A DNA stretch of 64,000 nucleotides, from the NCBI RefSeq assembly GCF_002443255.2, contig NW_019211458.1, positions 24,365,448 to 24,429,447 of the forward strand, read 5' to 3'. The notes beneath the pieces were generated by a model. The model was given only the letters and a program-made list of their open reading frames with translations, was not told the origin of the DNA and ran no database searches. The stretch is from Varroa destructor (taxonomy: Eukaryota; Arthropoda; Arachnida; Mesostigmata; Varroidae). Numbering within the stretch: the stretch's first letter is position 1; each line of letters begins with the position of its first letter. The position numbers were made by a program, and so were the translations under genes. Of the stretch, positions 43,789 to 55,700 are shown in pieces.

Positions 43789-43924
43789 CTTCAGATTTAA
43801 CAGTGGACGCTTGGAGCTGTTTGGACCACTCTTCCTTGTCGTCGACCTTCATAATGATTGGACCCTCAGATGTTGACGTCAGCTTCAGGTTTCCAGCTTC
43901 TTCGCTTACTGTTGTCCCCGTTGT
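43789..43924 (-). CDS. unc-89: UNC-89 PH domain, exon 2 of 2
   Basis: Later strands and the C-terminal helix of PH (GNLKLTSTSEGPIIMKVDD, then KEEWSKQLQAS), with the invariant helix Trp. The exon opens in phase 0 and ends one base into a codon at GAAG/GTTTGT. That matches the two-base start of the exon at 42139, so SH3-DH-PH is spliced straight to the first Ig leader. Confidence 0.88.
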
Positions 43925-44319
43925 CTGTAGCGTAATATCTCCCCGTTAATACATACCATTTAATAAAAGTAACGCATAAAACACGCACACACATAGTACA
44001 AGTGTAAATATCGTTACATTCAAAGGTTTTGTTTCATACTTCCAGAGGAAAATATGCCATTTTTATCAGCCTGTTACGAGTACAAGTTACCGAGAGCAAA
44101 CGACAAAAGACAAGCAAAAAATGAACTCCGTGTCGATGGCAAGGACGAGAACGGTGAATGCAGGGGCGGTGACAGTAGCTAAAGTAATATCACACAGCTA
44201 TAAGACGGAAAGCATGTACATTCCGGAAGTCATCACAGAAAGGAAACAGGACCGAAACAACAACTAGTGAACTACGCGGTGATCAGCGCATTCTGGGACA
44301 TCATTTAGATGTTCACTAC

Positions 44320-44463
44320 CTTGATGATGCTCTTCATGATGTAGATTTCCTTCTGGCTGACGCCGCGGAACTGCACCTCAGTAAGACATAGCCGACCCCC
44401 ACGGAAAAGGAAGGCATGTCGCTCCTGAATGCGACCCTTCAAGTCCGTGACGAGCACCTTGCC
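44320..44463 (-). CDS. unc-89: UNC-89 PH domain, exon 1 of 2
   Basis: First strands of the pleckstrin-homology domain that follows DH: GKVLVTDLKGRIQERHAFLF, then RGGRLCLTEVQ, where the family has RYVFLFRNKIMFTE. Phase 0 at both ends (CTTCAG acceptor, AAG/GTAGTG donor). Confidence 0.9.
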
Positions 44464-44845
44464 CTGAAGCAAGTACCGCCAGCATCAAGTAAGCAATCAG
44501 GCAATTAGCAGTTCATGATAGGACTCCCTTCCCGTCTAACGACGGCGTAAGGACTATCATGAAAGCGAGCTATAGCAGGAATATCCTTCATATAGTGTAC
44601 TGTGTCTCCCTTTTTTAGGAACACGAGTCACAGCGATAATGGACCGTTATGAAGTATTCGCTTTGACGATGTGATGATGAAACAATGTTTCGTACGTTGC
44701 ATGATGAAAAACAGACAGATCTGCTAATGCGGTTACGATAGCTGTGATCCAATCAGACAACCTCTGACGGCTGAGAGGATTAGTGACAAAATTGGTAGAC
44801 CTATGTGATGGGTATCCATTTTTCTGGGTCTTTCTCCTTGCTTAC

Positions 44846-45010
44846 CTCCTTAAGTATTCTTCCGAATTTCTGAATGTTCCCTGAATATCCTTCCATCCTG
44901 TTAATGTAGTCGAGGTCGACTGACCGCTGAGGGATCGCTTGCATGAAGTCAAGCGCCCTCTGCAAATCGTTAAAGTCCTCGCCGGCTTTCGCGTTGCACT
45001 TAATCAACTC
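44846..45010 (-). CDS. unc-89: UNC-89 DH (RhoGEF) domain, exon 3 of 3
   Basis: Fifty-five codons, phase 0 at both ends (CTCAG acceptor, GAG/GTAAGC donor). Encodes the last DH helices (FNDLQRALDFMQAIPQRSVD) and the DH-PH junction (GNIQKFGRILKE), which parallels the LGRIIR turn of nematode UNC-89. Confidence 0.9.
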
Positions 45011-45170
45011 CTGAGTATAGAAAAAAAGTAAGATTGAAGTACGTAATAGTCAACTTTCTTTACAAATAAAATTTTTAACCTTGAACAAAAAGTGGTAATA
45101 TAAAAAAATGCACCCGTGCGTGAGGTTCATATACTGCTACCTAACCTAAGCTGTAGGCTTATTCACTGAC

Positions 45171-45429
45171 CTTAAGAATCAATTGGTAATCGTTGATGCG
45201 CTGCAATGGCAGCTTGAGATGTTCCTGAATGGTCTTCTCATCTCCAATTTTTTTCGAGAACCTTTCCAGATATTCACGCAGCTCGGGTTCGTCCTTAAGG
45301 AGCTGCTGTGCCTTATGCTCTTGCTCGACATATTTAACATGTTTGTCAAAGTCGCGCTCCATTCGAAGCAACGTCGTACCCAGCTTCGTTGGCTCGCGAG
45401 CGTTGAACTTTATTCCAGTAATTAATTGG
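45171..45429 (-). CDS. unc-89: UNC-89 DH (RhoGEF) domain, exon 2 of 3
   Basis: Middle of the DH helical bundle: GTTLLRMERDFDKHVKYVEQ, then KDEPELREYLERF and the CR3-type motif LKLPLQRINDYQLILK, where the family has LP-x-QR-x-x-Y-x-LLL. Starts with one base of a split codon after TTTGTAG and ends in phase 0 at AAG/GTCAGT. Confidence 0.9.
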
Positions 45430-45910
45430 CTACAAACAATGAAATCAGCCGATCGCTCGTAACCACAGACAAATGATTATACTATATAACACACTGCTTC
45501 CTCTGTTTGATCTTAAATCATCGTCTTTCTTTTGTTTAATCTCACTTGAACATCTGCGTTCGAATTTACTTCACGTGTAGCTAACGAACAATAAATATGC
45601 TCCTCATTCTTCAGTTATGCTTTTTTTTTTTTGTTATTTAGACGAATGTAATGAACAACAGGTTTCGAAAATGTCCTCTAAGGCTGCTTTGTATGTCCAC
45701 GACATTTTTCCACTATGTAATTTCAACGACAAATATATAGCATGCTTACAGAATTCGTTATGATTTAGGTAATTGATAGAAGAATCAAAATTAGACTGTT
45801 GCCTCGGCTGTTCTTGCCGTTATCAGTGTGTGGTATCCCTTATATTAGTATTGGTATCTTTGTATGATATCAGGTGTTGTTCAGCTAAGCTACGCGTGTT
45901 GCTTACGTAC

Positions 45911-46081
45911 TCGTTGTGGAAGTCGCAGATATCCTTGAAATTACAGAACAGTTGGTCTTTAAACTCGCGAAGTCTCTTGGGCATTGCGGGATTGTCCATT
46001 TCTTTCATGTAGTTGTTAACAACATAGAGCATATCTCGGGCAAAGTCCTCTTCTGTCTCAACCAGCTCCTTCACTAATGTT
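45911..46081 (-). CDS. unc-89: UNC-89 DH (RhoGEF) domain, exon 1 of 3
   Basis: Start of the Dbl-homology domain, the catalytic module of Rho-family exchange factors. TLVKELVETEEDFARDMLYV is the conserved first helix (CR1, E-x-x-Y/F type). It continues with a helical segment VNNYMKEMDNPAMPKRLREF and KDICDFHN. The acceptor is ATTTACAG and the donor GA/GTACGT. With that donor, the joined protein aligns with nematode UNC-89 through FHN-DQLITGIKF without a gap. A second GT (TAC/GTAAGC) lies four bases further but would break the frame. Confidence 0.87.
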
Positions 46082-46200
46082 CTGTAAATAAAAAAACAAC
46101 GGCCACAGAGATTGCAAAGGCGCAAATGGAAAATTTCGTTGACGGTAGCTTTCCTCTGTCTGGGAAGAGCGTCGTACATTTGACATTAGCAAACTTCCAC

Positions 46201-46285
46201 CTTGCCTCCTTTACACCTAGCACAATAGAGCGTTCCGGGGTGGTAATCGTCGTTTCAGTTCCCTCGTAGAGAGACATAAAGCACT
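46201..46285 (-). CDS. unc-89: possible alternative first coding exon leading straight into DH
   Basis: A candidate exon with a good acceptor (TTCGTTCTTGTAG), then TGCTTT and an ATG at 46277. It encodes MSLYEGTETTITTPERSIVL and ends at GCAAG/GTGGAA two bases into a codon. That phase matches the DH exon at 46081, giving KEARTLVKELVETEEDF. An in-frame TAG lies immediately upstream of the ATG, created at the splice border. If used with an upstream non-coding exon, it gives an isoform lacking SH3. It does not fit in frame between SH3 and DH, so it would have to be a start exon. Inferred from splice signals and phase only. Confidence 0.4.
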
Positions 46286-48068
46286 ACAAGAACGAACCAC
46301 TAATAGATCTCTATTCGACGAATAGAAAAATAGACGGGCCCGCCAGCACTATTATGATTCACTACATGATGAATGGGTGAAAAGTGACTGGTCACTACCT
46401 GTCGTGCACTTTACGGCTGCCATAAATCACCAAAGGTGTGCATATTGGGCACGCTTTATTGCCTTGAGCTGACCGAAACCTTATCAAACACAGAGCCACG
46501 ATAACTAACATGCGAGCTTATTCGTTTCTCAGTTCTCGCAGTTAAGAAACGAGCTAAAGTTATTTAAAATATTACTAGAACAAATTTGCAGTTTCCTGCA
46601 ACAGCATTTATGTTAGTGCAGGCACATAGTGAATAGTTAGCCCCTCTTTTCTCAAAACACAAAAAAAATATGTTTAAACGGAAATGTCGTCTACGAATTG
46701 TTCTGGATGGTTTTCTTACTTTCGAGGCTGACGGGGACGCTCCTTTTGTCTATTTATTTTTTTAATCTGCGCTTTGGCGTGCAAACTCGGCCCTTGTGCT
46801 CTGCGTAGTCATAAACTACCTGTAACTCACTTCATCGCGGAATCCTTGCAAACCCAGCAGGCGCCTCTTTAATGAAGTTGACTGAGTTGAGTTTCAATCT
46901 TATCGTCAGTTGTAAACTCTCATTTCTGTGGTCTTTACAAACCTATGGTATGGCTTCGTATAGCGGCGATTAACACACAACAAGCGAGAATACACATACT
47001 GATTGACAAACGGCGGAGCAGTCTTTTAAAAACGTTTTTTCACACCCACTCGTCAAGTTCGCATAACCGGTCGCTCATTCTCTCTTAGCGATAAAAATCG
47101 TATTGATAAATGAGTGATCTGTTAAGAGTCACTAAATTATACGCTAGAAGTATAGCACGAAAATTGTTACCAACCGAAATAATTGGAAAACGAGGACACT
47201 TAGCTCCATAAGAGATACGCAGAAACATATTGTATAATACTTACTATTCAATAGACGTAGCATTGACTGATATATCAAATCTAAATGGTTCTACTTAATA
47301 CACGACGATCAGTATTTGCAAACTTTAAATCAATTGAGTTATTGTCCATCACCTTCCCATAAACAAAGCAGAAAAATAGATGACATCAATGCTATCTCTC
47401 TTTTCTGTTCAGTATAATCGGTAAGATACATAATTTAAACAGTCCCATCTCTAGCTACGAGACTCGAGACGCAACTGTGAGATACCATTATCACCTAATA
47501 AGCACTTATTTTCTATTATTAACTCGCTCAGCTACTGGTTAACGTTGACAAGCAAGGCCGTCCAACTAGCCTTAATATGGACACGATCGTTTGGTGCTCT
47601 ATAGAGCCGACGAAGTAGGTGAATTCCATTTGAATTCGGTCTTGTCGAACGAAAAAATCAACCTGAGCACCACCTGTAACAGCGTTCCTCCTTGTTCCGA
47701 TCAGAGACGGTTTCTACTATAATAATTTATCGTCGGCTGACACCATAATAATGGATACTGTTACCAATCACTTCTCTCCTCGGTGACGGTGATTATAAAA
47801 TTTAATCATAAACACTCCTTATCGTCATACCAGTGGTCACAAGCATATTTTTACGTACTATTAGTATCATTCGATCAGAGATTAATATTAATAGATACTT
47901 CACTGGAATTCTCGTTTCAAGCTAGAGGGGTCAGACACGAGGCAAGTACCATATTACCACATCCATTGACTATACCACCGAAATAATATTGTTATTCCAT
48001 TGCTCAAAATAACTTTAGTTATAGAGAACAACTAACTTTCATGTTACATTAGACAACTTATTATAACA
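46286..48068 (-). other. unc-89: intron between SH3 and DH, nothing recognised
   Basis: About 1.8 kb of AT-rich intron. No Ig-like or other coding segment seen. Confidence 0.55.
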
Positions 48069-48092
48069 ATATATATATATATATATATATAT
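48069..48092. repeat. (AT)n microsatellite
   Basis: Uninterrupted AT dinucleotide run in the SH3-DH intron, just downstream of the SH3 exon donor. Confidence 0.85.
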
Positions 48093-48162
48093 TATAATAT
48101 AAAATACGGTGAAGGTTCGGTGAGATTTGTGTAATGAAAAAATGAATTCGGGAGATACTTAC

Positions 48163-48428
48163 TCCTTTCGAGTTAGATAAACTTCACTGATCTTCTTTTC
48201 CTGCATAGACGTAACACGTTCGGTTGTGGCGACAGCGCCTGCTGTTTTCTCCAAACAGTAGGAGCCGACCCAGCCCGACTGACCAGTGGACATCTTGAAG
48301 ACCTTCCACTTGCGAGGTTTTCCGGTTTCGAGAACTTTGACCTCATCGCCTTCTTTGAGCACTAATCCATCTTCGTCGGTAGTAAGAGGTTTATAGTCGA
48401 GTATCGTCACGTAGATCGAACCCACAGG
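48163..48428 (-). CDS. unc-89: UNC-89 SH3 domain exon
   Basis: Encodes the SH3 domain that opens the RhoGEF module. It shows ALDY-type strand SIYVTILDYKPL, acidic RT loop (EDGLVLKEGDEVKVLE), the n-Src/Trp region (RKWKVFKMSTGQSGWVGSYC) and the conserved GWVGSY end. The exon starts in phase 0 (CCT GTG GGT) after ATTAG and ends two bases into a codon (GA/GTAAGT). The second base of the SH3 WW pair is Lys here (RKWKVF), so ligand preference may differ from classical SH3. A charged linker (VTSMQEKKISEVYLTRK) leads into DH. The upstream boundary has a weak pyrimidine tract. Confidence 0.9.
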
Positions 48429-51274
48429 CTAATCGATTGAATATGAAAGGCCAAGTTAAATATTCACACAATACACAATAATACAGTACAATACTATACG
48501 ATACTTAATAGTAATAGTTAAACATATCTGAAGATGAATATTCAGGTCATGAAACCTTAAAAATGTTTAGCTTTCGATGGCTATGATTTATTATTTACGG
48601 AGCAAGTACGTTAATCCGTTACAATGTTCTTTGTAGTTTAAGATCACGGCTTGGGCTGGTTTAAGAGCCTGAGTTCTAATGGTTTATCAGACTAGCTGAA
48701 TCGGTCACTAATCATATACACGCGTCCCTTGCAAGAAAAAATGTTTACTCCATTACGGACAAATAGACACACAGATATATCTTGTTCCTTTGTAGCCCCA
48801 CCACAAGAGGCACAGTTCATAGGTGTTTCCGCAGTTCTCTATCGGTGCTTGCGGTCAGTTTCCCTCTCTGACTATCCGAGTCGTCGAATTGTTGTTACGT
48901 TTGCGAGTTTCTGGTCTAGAGTGCTCGACGTTATAATGATGACCCAATTGCACAGGGGACTCACAATACGGTCATATGTACCGCATATGTAAACCAAATT
49001 TATGCTCATTTATAGAGTTTGTTGTATCTTCGCCGGCGTGACGAACATGAAGATACGACCCTATGTTTAATTGCTTCCTATTCTTATTAAACTGAAGCTT
49101 CTAACCTGCCTCGGGTCAAACCTTAGTGAATTGCACCACTAGAAAGCAAGACCACATTTGCCGTAGAACGACAAAGCTCTACGATTGCATGATCTGCTCT
49201 CATCTTTTTTCTTTTAGCCAATTTATTTTATTAACGCGCAAGACGAGTAAGCTTCAGTGACAGTTGAATCGTTCGCATGTGGCCTTCGGCGAAAAGCGAT
49301 AGCTTGTGTGGCAGGTCGCCAATATTTTCATCAGTGATCAAATACGCGTCTGGCCTAGCGTCGACAGTGTAAAACTGATTATCGATGGCTAAACGTTATA
49401 AACGGAATTAACATAAATGTCATGTCGGGCAAACAACATTTGAAGATCATACGTACAAATCAATCCCACTTTCCAGACTTTGTTTGCCTGGTACAAAATT
49501 TATGCTGATTCCGTAAAGGACGCTGCATTCAGGCCACATGCGATCAGGTGCTGGTGCACTGCTATGACGTGAAAATAGAAGATTTATTTGAGCATCGCCT
49601 CACAGGCCTCCCCAAAACAGTCGTGACTCTTGACTTGCAAGATCCGAGACAAAAAAAACAAGTCCTTCACGACTATCGAGAAGTTGTGGTAATAACTAAT
49701 AAATTTATACAATGTTATCGTAGGTGATAAAGTGGTTCTATTACTGTTCGAAAAAATAGGCCTGAAGTACTGGGCTCTCCACAACAGTACCACACTGACT
49801 TACACGTCCCTGTTCTTTTCAGATAACAAATCATGACACACGTGCATTAAATTTTTTTGAAAAAGACAGCTGAAAATTTGATTCAGGCACGTACAATTCC
49901 TACGACTCGTGTTTGATCTAATGGCACATCATGCGCTTTCTGCACGATGGCTTCTACTTAATCGATACGAGAGACTGCGTTTACCTATAGCTGTCGACCC
50001 TTTAACAATTCTATTCAAGCTGTTTGCAGAGTATCAGCATTGACAACCTTATGTTCACCGACCCATCGCCCGTTGCTGCGCTCGTCTCGTTTTTGCCTTG
50101 CCGTACCGTTTACATATAAATCTGTTCATTGTCACGGTCACAGAAGTCACGCAACAATAGCATTAGGTCTACCAACCAATCAACTGTGGCCTGTCGCTTC
50201 GAACAGGTATTGTCCGATGGCCAGTTAGCGTGTTTGGCTTCTAGACAAATCAAGCACTGATTCCTCCCATTAGCTCTACCAAGCAGAGCTTCATTCGGCA
50301 AAGCAAAGGCCTATCTGTTTACTCCGATGGCAAGCTAGGAAGCGACGCTATTTGCCTAACGCTTCCGCGCTCGAAAGGTTAGCGTCGCAGATCAAACTAA
50401 CACAATGTGACAGTAATTCTAGGAGATCATCGTCATTACAAGTAACAAGTAACCAAAAGAGAACAGGGTCGAACGAGAATAGTTTCAAGGCAAAACCCTA
50501 GAACAATGTTGGGTAGATGTTCGCTATACAGATCCAGTGTAGTTCGGTTCACTATTCCTCAACAGTGTTGGCACGGTTTTTGGGCCTTTACCGTATCAAA
50601 CCCGGGTCACTCATTATATGTTCGTACGGTATCATGCTAGCTAGGTAAGAGCCAGTACATAGCGACTCGGAATAGTTGATTTAGGCCGAGGAGGAAGTTC
50701 ATTGTTCCATCTAGGCACGATACAAAAAAAAATCACCAGCCAGACATTTCTGAAAAGGGTAGAAAGGAAAAAAACTACGCGTGATAGGCACTGGCATTGA
50801 CCAGACGAGCTTCCTGCCGTTGTGATAACCGATAGTAGTCTTAGTCACCTGCGCGTGAACAGCCGGTCTACTGTGATTGCTGTTCACGATTCTCGAAGAG
50901 TAATCGTGAAGCTATTTGAAGTACGCAGAGATAAATCAGGCCGTACCGCACTCCGCTTATTGTTAGCGGAAACTAGTTAGTATTGTATAGCGAAATGATA
51001 CAATACACGAAAAAAAAAAATTGTCGCTGCCGCAGCCGCTATTCAAGCCTACATTTGGCAGAACCGGCATCTTTACTATGAGATTACGCCCGAGTACAGT
51101 TGCTATGCTAGGTCAAAAGTAGCCCCGAAATGGTGGCTAATAAGATAGGTTGACAGGGCTTTCCCTCGTTTCTGTTGATAGACATATAATAATATATGTA
51201 TTCGCAGTACTAGCACAATTAATCAGAACAATAGACAAATTAAGACATCTGCCCGTTATTGATCTGTAAACTTG
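48429..51274 (-). other. unc-89: proximal part of 13.5-kb intron
   Basis: Intron between the nested gene and the SH3 exon. It has scattered short A or T runs and no supportable gene on either strand. Confidence 0.55.
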
Positions 51275-51280
51275 TTTATT
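51275..51280 (-). promoter_or_regulatory. possible poly(A) signal of nested gene
   Basis: AATAAA on the minus strand (TTTATT on plus), about 365 bases downstream of the nested gene's stop, at the edge of an AT-rich triplet repeat. Its use is inferred. Confidence 0.3.
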
Positions 51281-51355
51281 TAATAATAATAATAATATTA
51301 TATGATTAATAATATTGTTATTATTTATTATTATTATTATCATAATTATAATGAG
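51281..51355. repeat. AAT/ATT triplet repeat with inverted halves
   Basis: A run of AAT triplets is followed after a short gap by ATT triplets, so the two halves are complementary and could fold back. It is intronic, just 3' of the nested gene. Confidence 0.7.
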
Positions 51356-51643
51356 TATATAAATTGACAATGCAACCCTTGTTGAGCGTTTCGATGATCA
51401 TAGTAATAGCTCTAGTCACGCCGAGTACTTGAACGTGTTATGCTATTTTTCTCGCATCGTAATACATAGAGAAATCCTAACTTAATTACACGTCGCCTAT
51501 AATACAGTTCCGCTAGTTACGCACGAGATAGCGTTCGGCGAACAGCACTGTAGGCTTTTGCTCAGACCTTTTTGTTCGGATTGCTCTTAGTCGTATATCG
51601 GATAAATGTCTGAAGTTTCATTAGCGTAGCTGAACGAGAGCGT

Positions 51644-52711
51644 TTAGTTGCAGGGAGTTGGCGATTTGCTATGTGAGCTGGGTGACGTTGGCGGGGATTC
51701 AAATCCTAGGCCCGAGTCGCAAGACGGAGCGGTGTCGTACGGTGATTTGCCCTCGAGTTTGAATGGCTCAATGTCCACCTCGGATTCGAAGCTCGTGTCC
51801 GATGGTTTATCTTCTGTTTCGAAAGTTTTCTTAGATGTGTTCTCAGATAGCACAAAACCGTACTCTTTCTCCTCCTCTTTGAGCCGACGATAGTCAAAAC
51901 CAACGTCAAAAATTCGACTTTTATTCTTGACAAACTGCTGAAAGTATTTTTCATCGTCGATTTCCTCTTCGTACTTTTCCAGCAAGCCCATCTCGCGAAG
52001 CTTATTGAGAATCTCGACTTCACCCTCACAATAGCCGAACACGTTTTTCACACGTCGTACGGTGGGCACGTGCAGGCCGGCGATGAACTGCGTGATCACA
52101 TCGTCGGCAGTAATATCTTTCGTGTTTGTAGGTGCACAGAATTGGCTGCTATCCGCCATCGTTTTCTGCTGTGCTTCAAACTCCTTCATCTCCTTGCAAG
52201 TTACCATCTTAAGTTTCACCTCGTATACGTCGTTATCCTGTTTGCCAAACATGTACAAATTGTCTGAAGCGTCCCTTTTTAGTGTATGAATACCACCGCG
52301 AATCATCACCTCGACCTCGTGAGGTATGAAGTAATCAAGAAATCGTGTATCCTCCTTGGTGATCTCAAGCAGCTCTTCTTTAGCAATTTTCGGCCTCTTA
52401 CCTGGATCCAGCACAGGATAAATATATATATCACCAAGTAGAGCCCTATACTTTTTCTGCATTTTCACGTTAAAGTCGTATTCGCTCACCATCAGCTTAG
52501 TGCCATCTTCCTTGATGTACGGATATATAGGAATGCAGTCCTTGTTAATCTCCGATGCGCCAGCTACCCTATCTCGGATAACCATCGACGTTCGCCTGGG
52601 AATGTACGGTATGTAGCTATGGCTGGCGCGTCTTTGCAAGTTTGTCGGAACAGTCTGAGAAGTTGAGTCCGAGGCAGTATCCACGCAGACGCTTCTTTGT
52701 AGCCCTGCCAT
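51644..52711 (-). CDS. intronless 355-codon gene nested in unc-89 intron, function unknown
   Basis: This is an uninterrupted frame from ATG to TAA on the same strand as unc-89, inside the intron between the N-terminal exon and SH3. An in-frame TGA lies about 60 bases upstream of the ATG, so the frame is self-contained. The protein is soluble-looking and charged, with no signal peptide or membrane segment. The first 50 residues are Ser/Arg-rich (RRASHSYIPYIPRRTSM). The middle looks folded (YRALLGDIYIYPVLDPGKRP, then IPHEVEVMIRGGIHTLKR). A helical acidic stretch follows (MGLLEKYEEEIDDEKYFQQF), then a disordered tail with SP/TP sites and a DSGLGFES stretch of the beta-TrCP phosphodegron type. 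I do not recognise the family. No phase-0 donor exists that would join it to the SH3 exon, so I treat it as a separate gene or retrocopy rather than an unc-89 exon. A possible AATAAA lies about 370 bases past the stop. Confidence 0.7.
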   Translation of the reverse strand: MAGLQRSVCVDTASDSTSQTVPTNLQRRASHSYIPYIPRRTSMVIRDRVAGASEINKDCIPIYPYIKEDGTKLMVSEYDFNVKMQKKYRALLGDIYIYPVLDPGKRPKIAKEELLEITKEDTRFLDYFIPHEVEVMIRGGIHTLKRDASDNLYMFGKQDNDVYEVKLKMVTCKEMKEFEAQQKTMADSSQFCAPTNTKDITADDVITQFIAGLHVPTVRRVKNVFGYCEGEVEILNKLREMGLLEKYEEEIDDEKYFQQFVKNKSRIFDVGFDYRRLKEEEKEYGFVLSENTSKKTFETEDKPSDTSFESEVDIEPFKLEGKSPYDTAPSCDSGLGFESPPTSPSSHSKSPTPCN

Positions 52712-55700
52712 TGCCCTGGAGCGATGTGCCTTACTTCGCAGATCAGAGTTATCGAGGCTCGTTCAATTACTAGCTCTACTTATATTCTCAATAATTCGTT
52801 GTGTGGGTTTCCTCGTCTTTGTTGGAGTCCACTTTAAGAATCTGAGATTTGCTAGTGAACATCTTTTGTCGATAGTATATGCTTATGTAACGTTGGGCGG
52901 CTTTGCGAGGGTAAGCGCCTCCATGAAGACAGGGCAAGGGTTAACAACGTCCTTACCGCTTGCACTTGACATTACTAGCCTAGTTGTAACAGTGAGCACT
53001 GGGAAATTAGTCGAAGACTGTAGCCTTGCTTCTTGTAGGCAACTAATGGTAATGCAGTGGAATGCAGGTGCCTGGTCGGGGTCTGCCACGCAAAGAAAGA
53101 TGGGGTGTTGTCGTTATTGTTATCGAAGGTGACTATCAACCCATTGCTGAACAAAATTACCACCTCCCCAATAAAAAATGATAAAGCACGTCGCCTGGTG
53201 TTCCATGACGCAACCAAAGATCGTTTTGTCGTCGAATAAAGGATGCACTCGTTACAAAATACGAGCGTTAGGCGATTACGCTGGCTACTAGCTGATATCG
53301 CCCTAGCCCTCTTTGCTGGAGCGTCTTGAAACGTCAAGTACAATGAGACGTCAGGGCTTGTATAGTACTATATCTGCGTGAAACCCTAGATAACATAGCG
53401 GTTTTTATACTGGAAGCTGGTGCCGTACATTTTGATAGGCATTCCTTGAAGGCAAGGAAATCTGTCTACCAGCTAACGAATGGACACCAGCAAGATTGGC
53501 GACTTCGACTAGGCCGGTCTACGATCAGCAAAGATCGTTCATGATGATTTAAATAGTCGGTCGTTGAAGAATAAGCAATACGCTTTATCATTGTACACTT
53601 CATTCCTTTCGCTGAACTTGTGTTCTCATCAAAGAAAACTGGCGAGTTCCGTCATATCGTCAATTGCCCATTGTAAGCCATGAGAAGTTAGAGACTCGGT
53701 TATATAACGAGCGAGGCTTGCATACAATAATTAAGGAGGAATTTAGCCTAACGTACCGTGACTGTATCGTTTTCCGATTAGTTACAACCTCGCTGTATCG
53801 TAAAACGAACCCTTTTTAGAATAAAGCCAATTCACTTTGAAGACCTGGCTTGCACGAGTTTGAATTTTCGGGTTCACCTAAACCGCAGACTGTTTCAGAT
53901 GGGATCTTCATATAAATGTCACAAATTTTTCATCTTTGCGGCGGCTTCGGATGTTCTTAGTTTATTGTACATTGCATCATTAGCCCTGATTCTAGGCAGT
54001 AACTACGTCTCGCTGAAGGCAGGATGTCACAATAGCGTCATTAGCCAGATTAACAGTGGTTCTTTTCTGGCAATCGTCAACATTATTAAGTAAGAGATTT
54101 TAAGCGGTATTTTGGTAGGTAGAGCTTGTTGCATCTGGTACAGGTGCTAAACGAAACAATGTGCCGGAATAGTTCTCACCGTAATAGTGACAAAGTACCT
54201 GTTCTGCTATATCGCCTTAGAAGATCGCCGTGCAAGATTCGATCCTCATTGAAGCTATGCTATTGTCATTTTGATGAGCTAGAGAACGTGACCTGGTCAA
54301 CTGCTAACGTAACAAAAAGAGTCTGCTACTGGTCGGTCACTTAACTATACGGCACACCATTTAGACTTTCAATTCGACTTAATTTTTCAAACGTCGCTTA
54401 ATCAGACTATATTCGAAGGTCGAATTGGCAATTTCTGACAATATTCTCGCAGCTCTGTCAACTGCCCCGATGGAAAGTACTTGAGGAGATGGTCCTGTGC
54501 AGCAGATCTAATCCTCCAATAACACAGTATTCCTTGTATCAAGGCGATATTCGAGCAAAAACGACGAATGAAGGCGTACGTTTATTTGTCGCCTAGCTCT
54601 GTGTAGAGCTATAAGACGCCTCTAGATCAGTGGGAGCATACAACCAACTGATTCGCCCTATATTGTAATTCGCTGCCTTGCTGAGGGGATCAGCTGGTCC
54701 CTTCCTGGTTAGCTGCACAATTTATACCAAAAAGATAATGACGATACGCAAGGCTAACAGATGCACGCAACGATGTGTCTATTCAGCTCATGTAATTGTA
54801 GTGGTTCGCGGACCTGCTACCTAGGGAGTTCCTAACGTAAATATCTTCAAACGACTGGCCGAGGAATGCACTAGGTGTGAATTTGATGGCAATAACGGAC
54901 AGCGATCTTTTTGTGTGTCGTTGAAAGCCGCAGATACGAACTAGTCTAGTCTCAGCAAGGGTTTACAAGGGAAGGCCACGTAAGTAAAAATATGCGCTTT
55001 TTGAGAGACTTTAAGAATTGCATCTAACGTTTCCTCAAATCATCTGAACATTACCCTGATTACCTGCTGATTTATCTAGATAGACAAGGACACTACACGA
55101 AAATCGTCCATTAAATTGTGATCATTCTTTGCGTCCAATAGAGATATGATTGAATGGCTATGTTGTAGTTACTATTTGCCCGTTCTGTTATTAGATCATT
55201 TTTCGTCTTTTTCTTTTGCATCACTATGGCAAATCTCAGCCTGACAATATGCGTCGCCTGAGACGGCGAGGTCTGAGGTGTGTCGAGACAAGCACTTCAA
55301 ATATCGCCATTGTTTTCAATCATAGCTAACCTCTATCATATGCAGCGATGCGTCAAGCCAGCAGGCGGTGGCATAGCAACTATTAGTAGCGTGCCAAACC
55401 TGAGGGACGTGGCTTACCTTCACTTGAACGCATTGTCAAAAAGATACTACGCTGCTGTTATCTCAACGGCAGCATGAGGTTTCCTTGTTTTTCATTGTAA
55501 TTAGCTTTAGCGCTCGGTATAGGAATATATATTCCTACGCCGAACTACGCATATGCATAATTGACGCATCTGCAAGGCGGCAGCCAGGCATTTCCGGTGC
55601 AATGAAGAGACTTGCACTTACACGCGCGATTACTGAGGTGTTTCTCACCCTCAAGAACCAAATGCGTGCTGAAAAGTCTAGCACTGCGATGCAACGTGTG

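Noticed and set aside
48163..48425. GTG at 48425 as a start of the SH3 protein
   Set aside because: The codon is internal. The SH3 exon has an acceptor at 48429 and joins the Ser-rich exon at 61917 in phase 0.
52975..53343. Minus-strand 122-codon frame upstream of the nested gene
   Set aside because: Only a TTG start, low-complexity composition, and no donor that joins the nested gene in frame.
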